A stretch of DNA of 64,000 nucleotides from Planococcus citri (Eukaryota > Arthropoda > Insecta > Hemiptera > Pseudococcidae), in contig NC_088679.1 in NCBI RefSeq assembly GCF_950023065.1, positions 61,442,001-61,506,000 on the forward strand, in the 5' to 3' direction. Of this stretch, positions 1 through 9,604 are shown one piece after another (positions within the stretch are counted from its first letter, which is position 1; the number at the start of each line of letters is the position of its first letter). A program made the translations under genes and the position numbers. The notes under the pieces were generated by a model. The model had not been told where the DNA came from, searched no databases, and worked only from the letters and a program-made list of their open reading frames with translations.

Positions 1-2288
1 GTTCACTGGTTCACTGCTCTAACTTGAAAAGTATCTATCCCAACCGACAGAAAAATTCTAAATCTGAACAAAACTAGATCAAAAATATCTCAACAGTCAA
101 GATTTCAGAGTTCATAGTCAATTTACAAAAATTTTTAAGAAATTTTCAAAATCATTTTTAGACCAAAAATGTAGCAAAACGTAAATTTTACTGTAGATAT
201 CGAGCTGATGAAACCGAAAAGTATGTACTTCGTGCTTGCACTCTCTCCCCCTTCTCCCTTTTCAATCGTTAAAAACAGGGTTGAGTATTCAGCAAATTTG
301 TCGAAAATCATGATTCCTACAAAGTCGTACCTACCTAATTAAACCAGATCTACGAGAAAGCTGAAATTTTGTATAAACTACAAGTTTTTCAAGCTCGAAA
401 ATCGATTCGAGGAAGTTTGCAGTAGTTCTGTAACTTCCAGTACATATTGAGTATAGAAATTCCAGCAATCTTAAGCATCTTTCAAATTTTTACATTTTAA
501 ATTTTTTTTTAATTTTTATCTGGCAAACTGGAATTTTTAATTCCTAACAAATGTCTAGGTAGTTCTAGAACCACACAAAATCGCATTCGATCAATTTGAA
601 AGGTTGAAAGTGTGATGCAAGTCACATTTCAGCTTTCTAGTGAAATTAGATGAAATTTTATAGAAATCATAAAATAAATTAATGAGTAGATACCTAAGTA
701 AAATCACATAATCGCTATTAGGAATTTGTTAGAGCCTCAAAAAGTACACAAAACAACTGAAAACAGGCTTATATCACTTGGATACTTGAAAAATATTTAG
801 TGGAATGGTTTTCAGAACTGATGAAAAAATAATTTTCTTTTTTATTAAAAATTTATAAAAACCATACTTATCTAAATGATTGAAATTAACTCTGTTTGAA
901 AATTATAATGCACTCGAATTATCATTTTTTGTGTACAAATTATTGTGTTTGAGCGAAAAAAAAAATCATTTTTAAATTCTAAAAGACGTTTCTGAAACCA
1001 ATTTTTGAATTCAAAAAATCCAAAATGGCACGATCACATCCTATAAGTATGAAATAAATTCAAACACACTTCAAAATTGATGCCAAAGTACAATTTTTAA
1101 CTCGTTCTGGATTTTATGAAGTATTTTTTTTCTGATGAAACGTATTTCCCTTAGGTACCTATGAAATCAAAATTGTTCTCACTTGCTCAGAAGTTTACCT
1201 ACTAAAACTTGAATTTAAAAAAAATTAGAGCTTTCACTTCGCTGAGTTTTTTTTTATCTCAAAAGTGAAGCCCAAACTGTGAAAAAACATGAATTTGAAA
1301 TACATACATACCTATGTATCATACTAAAAAAATTGTCGATTTTCTTTCCTCCATCCATCACCCCCCCTCCCCTCTCCGTCTCCTCCTTTATCGAGTAATG
1401 AATTTGTACTCTTTTCAAGACCCATCATTTTATAATTTTAACCTTCAAATGTTTGTCTAATTTTGAAAAAATAAATAAATAAATCAGTTAGGTATATCTG
1501 TATCTCTTTGTCTTTCAAGACGATATAATAATTTCTAGCCCCCTAGAGCCAAAATCCTTGATACGTGTCTGCGATTTATAATCAACGAATATAATCAACA
1601 AAGAAAATCCACTTCAAACAAATGAAACTACCTGCATAAAAATGTTTTCATCGGATTTTCTTGTTTCAACTCATTTTCGCACTAAATGTGCAAAAAAAAA
1701 GAGGTAAAAAAAAGGTGAAATTAATTTCGAACGCCTTGACAAAAGTTTCCATCGGTAAACAGATTTTCAACGTAGGCCCATGTGCTCGTACCAAGTTTGG
1801 GAGAAAGTTAAGGCGAATACTTTGGATTTTATTTCTCTTTATATTTTGTTTACCCTCGGGTAACTTCGGTATACTAGAATGAACTTAATCTATATACCCT
1901 TCAGGTTATTTTAATCTTGCCTTTTTCATTGATGTTTCGATTATCTAACAAATAAACGTACACGACTATAGTGGAGATAGAAAAAAACACACTATCTGCG
2001 CCTTTCTACTACCTACATACCTACATAGTGGTGTAGAGTGCGTGGTTTTCAACTCGTTCTACACACGTATACCTACCTACATATAAACCTATTAATATGT
2101 AAAATGGTGCGATATCTGTGTACTCGTCTGTATTGATAAATGAGCACCCTTCGTTATAACTACAGAAAAAGAAACAGGAAACTCGGCTTGGAAACGAAAC
2201 CTCGATCTCGAAACGATTTTCATCATTATACGTATAGTGTAAATCGAACAATACGCGAGTATATAATATATTTTTTTCTCTTTTTCAG
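1..2288. other. AT-rich sequence without a recognisable gene
   Basis: I see no exon with domain similarity. The stretch is AT-rich with poly-A/T runs and TACCTA motifs. A short open frame at 1661-1882 is lysine-rich low-complexity sequence and has no supporting features. The stretch may be intron or upstream sequence of the nicotinic receptor gene whose last exons lie at 9358-10886. Confidence 0.5.
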
Positions 2289-2456
2289 ATTCAACGCCGG
2301 TTCGTTAGTGCTGAAAAATCGCGATATACATCCGTGCTTTTTTCAGCTGAAGCATTCAGATAACAATACGGTTGTGGCGAAAAATGACGAATTCATAAAT
2401 GTGTTGAATAGGCGATTGAGAACTACTTCATCACGAGAAGACATTTCACCGATGAG
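2289..2456 (+). CDS. Candidate internal exon, unknown product
   Basis: A strong acceptor (long pyrimidine tract ending in CAG at 2288) precedes a stretch with higher GC than its surroundings that is open in one frame (first base completes a codon, then FNAGSLVLKNRD...). A possible but non-consensus donor, GTGGTC, follows position 2456. With that donor the exon would end with two bases of a codon, exactly the phase needed to join the nicotinic receptor exon starting at 9358. It could therefore be part of the variable M3-M4 cytoplasmic loop of that receptor. I recognise no conserved motif, so this is a weak inference; the frame also stays open upstream and downstream of the proposed limits. Confidence 0.22.
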
Positions 2457-2556
2457 GTGGTCAGAAAAGATTTATATTTGTATTTTTAGATTACTCGTAA
2501 ATTGCCAAGCTCGTCGTTCATGTCGGAAATATCGGGCCGGTTTTACATTTTAATTG

Positions 2557-3150
2557 CTTTTTTGGCAGCGTGCGATGTATTCGTTGGCCTGCTGTTTTGT
2601 ATCGTTGGTATATGGTGTCTTTTGACCGGAAAAGTCGTTTTTTTTTCTTTTCATTCTATAACCTTGTGATAAGCGGTCACGTTTTCCATCATAATGGTGA
2701 CGTTTTGGTTTTTCCATCCTGTAGACACTATTTTTTCATTTGGCATCAGTTTTTTTTTTTTTTTTTTTTTTTTGGAAAAATTTGTCGAAAGTAGTCTCTT
2801 ACATGATTTTTTTTGTAAGGAGAAAAACTATCAAACGATTGAATTTTTATATGAATGAAATTGTAGAATGATTATGATTTTCACTCGTATCATCAAAGAC
2901 GTTTTGATATTTCCGAAGTGAAGTATAAATGAGCTTTATTAGATAGATTAGACCTATGTAAGATGTAAGTACAAATACGTACCTTTAAGGGATCACGTAA
3001 AGAAAAAATAACATGCTGGAGGATTACGACCAAGCTCAACGGAGACCTTCATTTTGAACGGAAAGTCACTTGAAAAAAAAAAGTTAGCTCTAGAGGTGCT
3101 TCTGAAAGGGAGATATGGACCCTTGGAAAGGGAACATTGTCGCAAAAATC
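2557..3150. other. No gene seen; poly-T tract
   Basis: The stretch contains a long poly-T run near 2750-2772 and no recognisable coding sequence. Short open frames here are T-run translations. Confidence 0.5.
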
Positions 3151-3159
3151 GTGTTTTTT

Positions 3160-4790
3160 CCGCTCTAGCTCCTACCCAAACTAATTTGAAAAAAAAATAT
3201 CTAGTTTCAAATTTTTCATGCGGATATTTTCTGGTTTTAGGAGCAAAGAAATGAATGCCAGAATTGGCACAAAAATGGGCGACGAGAGACGAATTTTTAA
3301 AATTTCCCCTTTGTAAAGTGTGTGTTTATTTTATCATTTTTTTTTTTTCAAAAAAAAGGCAATACAGTTGAAACGGATTTTGCGCCAGGAGCCCATTTCA
3401 GATCAAAATTCCGAAATTTTAGTGGTAAAACAACGAGTAAAAATTAGTAATCATGTTGAAGATGAGCGAAAAAGATATGGCGGTTTGTGCGCCAGGAGCA
3501 CATTCAATCCCAGAATTAGAAGCTTGATTACTAAAATAAGGATCAAAATTGACCATTCATGTTAAAAATGGAAATGAAACCAAAAAGGGTAAGCACCAAA
3601 CCAAGAAAACGCAAATAAAAAACGAAACTAAAAATTGTGATGTCAAAATTTCAAGCTATTTAGTTGAAAATGTGTGAAAACTTTGAGGGGGATTCTGCGC
3701 CAGGAGCACTTTTAAATAGAAATCTTCATTTCTAAAGTCAAATTATGAGAAAAAAAATTGATAAACTGCATCAGGATGAAAAAGTTGTATGGTAGAGGAT
3801 TTTGCGCCAGGAGCATTTGCAGATCAGGAACTGGAACGTGTCGAAAAAAATAATGATTAAACGTACTCATTCGAGTTAAGGTGATGGTTGAAAATGTTGA
3901 AGCTGGTTTAGTGCCAAAAATACAGATTAATTGGGTCAAAGAACGCTTGGAATTGAAAGTTTGTGCTAATATGGTGAGTAAATAAGTTGTGACGGGTTTT
4001 GCGCCAGGAGCATATTTAAAGCAGGAATTGGAACTTGACCAACGAAATAATATAAATTATCAAACTTGGCCAATAAAATTTAAAATGAGTGAAAAGCTTA
4101 AGGTGGACTTGGTGAGGCATTTTTGAGCTGACAATGAGATTCATTTTTTGTGTGTTTGAAATTGCAAGCAAAAATTTGTAATTTACTGTAAAAAGAATGA
4201 AAAATGTGTCACAGTTTTTGTGCCAGGAGCATATTCAAAGGAAGAATTGGAATCTGGTAAAGGAAGTAAGTAGTGATCAAAAGTGCCGATAACGGTTGAA
4301 AATGAGTGAAAATATCAAGGTGGGTCCTGCGCCAGGAGCAATTTGGATGGAAATTTGGAATTTTCAGACCATAAAGAAGAAAGAAAATTGTGATGGAGTT
4401 TGCTCCAGAAACATGTGTGAAGCAGGAAATTGCAGTCCATCTAGCAAAATAATGATTGAAACTTGACCATTCAAGTTGAGAAATCGAGTTGAAGGTTTAG
4501 GCAGGTTCTGCGCCAGGAGCAACTTCCAGTGGGAATTTCGGATGTTTTGGGTCAAGTAGAGCGTAAAAATTGGTCATTTGTACCAATGTGAGTTGAAAAG
4601 TTGTGATGGTTTTTGCGCCAGGAGCATATTTGAAACAGAAATTGGAACTGGGATGATGCATGATAATGATCAAATCTGATTATTCAAGTTCAGTAATGAG
4701 TGAAAATGTTGAGGCGGGTTTAGCGCCAGGAGTACCTTCTGAAGGAAATTTGAATTTATTGGGTCAAATTGGGCATTAAAATTGGTTATT
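3160..4790. repeat. Tandem satellite, unit about 106 bp
   Basis: The block GCGCCAGGAGCA recurs with small changes at about 3382, 3489, 3697, 3804, 4001, 4221 (TGCC variant), 4329, 4510, 4615 and 4723. Most intervals are 105-108 bases or near twice that. Between the blocks, related text recurs: a GAAATTGGAACTTG-like segment, an AATAATGATCAAA-like segment, and AAGTTGAAAATGAGTGAAAA just before the next block. The spacing and shared inter-block sequence mark a diverged satellite with a better conserved 12-base core. It continues at 5640-5990 after an inserted GA-rich array. Confidence 0.85.
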
Positions 4791-4794
4791 TGCA

Positions 4795-5605
4795 AAAAGA
4801 TGAAAAGATGGAAAGACAAAACGATGAAACGACAAGAAGACAAAATGACAAGAAAGATGAGAAAGCCTGGAAAGATGAGAAAGACTAGAAAGACAAGGAG
4901 GATGAGAGAGATGAGAAAGACAAGAAAGACGAGAAAGACGAGAAAGATGAGAAATACGAGAAAGACGAGAAAGACGAGAAAGATGAGAAAGATGGGAAAG
5001 ATGAGAAATATTATGAGAAATATGAGAAAGACAAGAAACACGAGAAACATGAGAAACACAAGAAACACAAGAAACAGGAGAAAGACGAGAAAGATGAGAA
5101 AGACAAGAAACACGAGAAACATGAGAAACACAAGAAACACGAGAAAGATGAGAAAGACAAGACACACGAGAAAGATGAGAAACACGAGAAAGGCGAGTAA
5201 GATGAGAAAGATGAGAAAGACAAGAAAGACGAGAAGGATGAAAAAGATGAGAAGGATGAAAAAGACCAGAAAGACAAGAAAGATGAGAAGGACACGAGAA
5301 AGATGGGAAAGATGAGAAAGATGAGAAAGATGAGAAATATTATGAGAAATATGAGAAAGACAACATACACAAGAAACATGAGAAACATGAGAAACACAAG
5401 AAACACGAGAAACACAAGAAACAGGAGAAAGACGAGAAAGATGAGAAAGACAAGAAACACGAGAAAGATGAGAAACACGAGAAAGGCGAGTAAGATGAGA
5501 AAGACGAGAAAGACAAGAAAGACTAGAAGGATGAAAAAGATGAGAAGGATGAAAAAGACCAGAAAGACAAGAAAGATGAGAAGGACAAAAAGACCAAAAG
5601 ACTGA
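4795..5605. repeat. GA-rich purine minisatellite (GAGAAA/GACAAGAAA units)
   Basis: One strand is almost purely purine, built from GAGAAAGAT, GAGAAAGAC, AAGAAACAC and GAGAAACAT 9-mers and related hexamers. A longer order is visible: the segment around GATGGGAAAGATGAGAAA followed by ATATTATGAGAAATATGAG near 4990-5030 recurs near 5300-5360, so a block of roughly 320 bases has been duplicated. Because the unit length is a multiple of three and lacks stops, several frames on both strands stay open (Met-Arg-Lys-Thr repeats on plus, Phe-Leu-Val repeats on minus). I do not regard these as genes. The array splits the 106-bp satellite. Confidence 0.9.
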
Positions 5606-5639
5606 AAAGACTGAAAATAAGTCAAAAAGATTTTGTGTC

Positions 5640-5990
5640 CATATGGGTAGAAAAGTTGTGACAGTTTTTGCACCAGGAACACATTCTGAACAGAAATTGG
5701 AACCTGGATTATGAAATGATGATCAAATTTGAGCATTCAAGTTGAGAAATGAGTGAAAAAGTTGACTCGGGTTCAGCGCCAGGAGCACCATTTTCGGAGT
5801 AAATTCGAATGGGTTGAAAAAGTTGTGGCGGGTTTTGCGCCAGGAGCATATACTACGAAGAAGGAACGAACTGAACTGATTACTTAGGTGACAAATTTAT
5901 GGTTTAGAATTGGTCATTTGTGTTTAAAATGGGTGAAATGGGTGAATGGATGTGAAGGGTTTAGCGCCAGGAGCATATTTTTTAAACCAT
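5640..5990. repeat. 106-bp satellite, distal part
   Basis: Copies of the GCGCCAGGAGCA core occur at about 5776, 5837 and 5963, with a degenerate one near 5668, embedded in the same GAGTGAAAAAGTTGA-like context as the array at 3160-4790. Spacing is less regular here. Confidence 0.75.
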
Positions 5991-6470
5991 TTGTAATTCT
6001 TCAGGTTAAGTGCTCTCCATGTCTCATGATCTGAATGTTTATTTCAGTTCGCAAATTCACAAAGTTTTGCAGCAGGACTTTATTTTGTGGTTTTTGAAAT
6101 TTTTGGGTAACTAACCTCTCTTCATCACCGCGTCTTATATCGTCAAAATCATTTCTGGAGGTTGAAATACCCACTCAACTAATTTTGAATATTTTGGGAA
6201 CGTTGAACCCCATCCCCTTTCTCACTTTGTCCAACAACCAACACCCTGGTCAAATTCCTCTAATGAATCTCGGAGCAATTTCTCTCTGCATAATTATTAA
6301 AGTGTACTTAAACCAAATAATTAGATCTTCGGATCCGACGACTACCATGATGAAAAAAATGGTAAAAAACATCTTGCGCAGTTCGCAAGATCAACCGACT
6401 TTGCTCTAAATATACACCAGTAATTTACCAACATTTATCTCAGTAATTTACCAGACATTACTTAAAAATT
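5991..6470. other. No gene seen
   Basis: Mixed AT-rich sequence between two tandem arrays. A 74-codon open frame at 6185-6409 has no recognisable motif. Confidence 0.45.
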
Positions 6471-7790
6471 TACCAATTTTTCAAAATGCGCGGAAGTACC
6501 CAAATTTACCGATTTAATGAATATGAAAAGTCGAAAATATCGACAAAATAAAATAGTCAATCATAAGTAGCCATCATATTACACTTTTATGAAATTGATT
6601 TTCAAATAATAATTAGCGTACTCATGAAGACGTAACCGTCATATTACAAGTGGAATAATATATCAGGAAAATTGTTGACAAAAAACAAAATTATTACCAA
6701 AATTTACCAATTTACCGAAATTTAGCTATTTACCAAAATTTACCAATTTACCAAAATTTATCAATTTACCAAAATTTACCAATTTACCTATTTACCGAAA
6801 TTTACGTATTTACTGAAATTTACCTATTTACCGAAATTTACCTATTTACCGAAATTTACCAATTTACCAATTTACCAAAATTTACCAATTTACCAAAATT
6901 TACCAATTTACCAAAATTTACCAATTTACCAAAATTTACCTATTTACCAAAATTTACCAATTTACCTAAATTTACCGATTTACCAAAATTTAGAGGTTTT
7001 TAATGGCTTAATTTTTATCCAGAATTGAAATTTAGCTGTTTACTGAAATTTACCAATTTACCAACATTTACCAATTTACCAAAATTCACCAATTTACCAA
7101 AATTTACCAATTTACCAAAATTTACCAATTTACCAAAATTTACCGATTTACCAAAATTTACTGATTTACCAAAATTTACCAATTCACTAAAATTTACGAA
7201 TTTATCAAAATTTATCAATTTACCAAAATTTACCATTTTACCAACATTTACCAATTTACCAAAATTTACCAATTTACTAAAATTTACCAATTTACCAAAA
7301 TTTACCTATTTACCAAAATTTACCTAAATTTACCAATTTACCCAAATTTGCCGATTTACCCAAATTTACCGATTTACCCAAATTTACCGATTTACCAAAA
7401 TTTACAAATTTACCCAAATTTATTAATTTACCAAAATTTACGACTTTACCAAAATTTACGAATTTACCAAAAATTACCCCAGCAATTTACTAACATTTAC
7501 CTCAGTAATTTACCAGACATTACCCACTAATTTACCAATTTTCCATTTTACCAAAAATTACCCCAGCAATTTACCAACATTCACCTCAGTAATTTACGAG
7601 ACATTTCCTCACTAATTTACCAATTTTTTACCGAATTTTAATCACCCCAGTAATTTACTGTCAAAGGTTTTTACTAATTTACCAAAAATTACCCAAGCAA
7701 TTTACCAAAATTTTCGACCAACTTTAATTACTAGTAATTCACCAAAAATAACTAATCATTTTATTTACTAAAAATTACTATTAATTAACA
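6470..7790. repeat. TTTACC minisatellite
   Basis: The region is built from a 14-16 base unit close to AATTTACCAAAATTTACC, with variants (ACCGA, ACCTA, ACTGA). It is dense from 6690 to 7480 and looser at both sides, where 'CCAGTAATTTACCA' and 'CCCCAGCAATTTACC' variants form a second unit type. Open frames on both strands here (for instance 7025-7327) simply translate the repeat. Confidence 0.92.
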
Positions 7791-7924
7791 AAAAAAAAAA
7801 AAAATTATCAAAATTTACTGGCTATTTACCAAAAACTTAATGTTTTTTGTTAAAACAAAAATTACACTAGAAATTTTTGAAAAATTTTGATTTTTCATGG
7901 CAAAAAAATTTTGGACGGATAAAA

Positions 7925-8047
7925 TTAACAAAAAAATTAACAAAAAAATCAACAAAAAATTTTCTCCTCTTGACTCGCGCGGGATTCGAACACCCGACCT
8001 TCGACGTACCAATCTGAAACCTACACACCCTAACCACCCCATCTGTT
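7925..8047 (-). mobile_element. tRNA-derived SINE-like segment
   Basis: Read on the minus strand, a tRNA-like body runs from about 8045 to 7970. It has an A-box-like TGGTTAGGGTG and, about 40 bases further on, a B-box TGTTCGAATCC in a T-arm whose GGG and CCC flank the loop. It does not fold into a full cloverleaf: the anticodon arm and acceptor stem are not convincing. It is followed by a T-rich tail with TTTTTTGTTAA repeats. A tRNA-derived SINE or tRNA pseudogene fits best; a functional tRNA is unlikely. Confidence 0.55.
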
Positions 8048-8060
8048 TGTTGGGGGTGAG

Positions 8061-8143
8061 CCGTTTGCGAGATATAAGGGTTTACACAAATTTCTGCTTA
8101 TCCATAACGTTGAAACACACTTAAACGTTCATATCTCGTAAAC
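8061..8143. repeat. Short inverted repeat (CCGTTTNCGAGATAT)
   Basis: CCGTTTGCGAGATAT at 8061 is matched in reverse complement by ATATCTCGTAAACGG ending near 8143, with one mismatch. It directly adjoins the tRNA-like segment and may be a short mobile element or part of the same composite. Confidence 0.5.
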
Positions 8144-8354
8144 GGCTGAACCGATTTCGACCAAATTAAAAATTTCTCTAGTTCAGTATCAAAGCAATAT
8201 TTTGCCATCATCAGTTTCGACTTAAAGTTCGGAGCTTTTGAGTTCAGCGTGACACAAATTTATACATAAATTGATATATAAATATATAAATAAATAAATA
8301 TATACATACAGGCTTGCTACAGCTTATACAGGCCCGTTTCTGGAAGTGACATCG

Positions 8355-8729
8355 ACTATCCGAGACCCGACGCGACGTTCCGAGGCCCGTTAGCGGGTCT
8401 CGGAACGTTTTCCTATTAAAAACTATATTTTCATGATGTACACACTTCAGGGATGCTATTGACAAATTTTTGTCTGGGACTCACAAAGTAGGTATCATAC
8501 CTACAGTATATACAGCTTACCTTACTTCACCCCACACAGAAACTTCATACTCGCGTCATTCCTTTATAAATCACTCCTTGGAGATCGCACCAACGGCTCT
8601 AGACCAGGCTTGATAGCCGCTAGCAAGGCGCATGCGCGAACGAATTTACCAGGCACTCTTTAAAATTTTTCTAAGTGTCAAAGACGCGGGCCTCGGATCG
8701 TCAGTACGATGTACCGGGTCTCGGATAGT
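8355..8729. repeat. Inverted repeat plus strong hairpin with CCGAGACCCG motif
   Basis: ACTATCCGAGACCCG at 8355-8369 is matched perfectly in reverse complement at 8715-8729. Inside, ACGTTCCGAGGCCCG (8375-8389) pairs with 8394-8408 across a 4-base loop with a single G-T wobble. CCGAGACCCG at 8360-8369 can also pair with 8394-8403, giving competing stems. The GC-rich motif stands out against the AT-rich background and suggests the remains of a small mobile element. Confidence 0.55.
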
Positions 8730-9357
8730 AAGCAAGTTCCATATATATAAACTTATCTCGTTTTGCGCCATATGTCTTATCGTGATCAGCACACTCCAAA
8801 ACGTCAAGAAAACCCACCCCCACCCAAATCCTCAACCATCATGACAAATACAATACCTTACTTTTCCGTTTCCGGCAAAGTCGGTAAAATCACCTTAGTG
8901 TGTCTTTTTATTTTTCAACATTTCGTAAACTTGTTTGCAATTTTATAGTTGTGCATTGCACAAAAGACTCACTATTAATGCACCTACACCTACTTTAAAA
9001 GTACAATTGGGCTAAAATATTAAAAACTATACTCTTCACCTTATGGTACACACAAGGTACACGATGCAATGTGTAGGTATACGCAACTTACGTATACCAT
9101 ACGAACAAGGAGGACGGTTTATGAGGGTGAAAATGAATACCGGTGGCGCGTTGTTAACACGAATACTTTACACTCTCGTGACTTTGATATTTACTAGACG
9201 TTGTTTTAAATTAATGATTGTGTAGCGTTAGTACACACTACATAGGTTTAGCTTATACTCCTATACATATATGGCAGAAAAGGCAAACTCATACGTATGA
9301 GTCGGGTACTGGCGGAGGAGGACGTGCTCGTTGACGCAATCTTATTATGATTTTCAG
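8730..9357. other. Probable intron sequence before nicotinic receptor exon
   Basis: No coding similarity is visible. The stretch ends in the acceptor TTATGATTTTCAG at 9357, immediately before the receptor exon. Confidence 0.5.
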
Positions 9358-9604
9358 CTTAGCGGAAGGAATGCAGTTCAGTAGCAGTTGTCAGATACAT
9401 GGCCCTTCGGCGGTCACATTCGGTAGTCTTTTATCACAGGAGCTTTCGCCGTCCGATGCTAACGTTACCGACGATGATAATAAAAGCCCGGTCATGAATA
9501 ATCCGGGCTTTTTACATTCGTCATGTCCACCAGCCATGCATAGGTCGTGCTTCTGCGTCAGGCTTATCGCCGAACACACCAAAATGTTGGAGGATTCTAC
9601 CAAG
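9358..9604 (+). CDS. nAChR alpha exon: end of cytoplasmic loop
   Basis: Acceptor CAG ends at 9357 and donor GTGAGT starts at 9605. The first base completes a codon; the exon ends on a complete Lys codon. It encodes a Ser/Pro-rich loop stretch and the conserved CFCVRLIAEHTKMLEDSTK helix before M4. A perfect 10-bp hairpin (AAAAGCCCGG, 9482-9491 with 9503-9512) lies inside the coding sequence. Confidence 0.93.

Noticed and set aside
4670..5736. Long open frames of RKT/FLV repeats on both strands
   Set aside because: They translate a purine minisatellite with unit length divisible by three; open frames occur on both strands at once.
3382..5963. Regularly spaced GCGCCAGGAGCA core, CRISPR-like at first sight
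   Set aside because: Inter-core sequences are related to one another rather than unique spacers, the core is only 12 bases, and the window is eukaryotic.
7015..7327. Open frames of KFTNLP and NFGKLV repeats
   Set aside because: Both strands of the TTTACC minisatellite are open; no protein support.
7970..8045. Functional tRNA gene
   Set aside because: B-box is good but the anticodon arm and acceptor stem do not form; SINE or pseudogene is better.
9482..9515. Terminator-like hairpin followed by T run
   Set aside because: It looks like a bacterial intrinsic terminator, but it lies inside a eukaryotic coding exon and encodes KSPVMNNPGF in frame.
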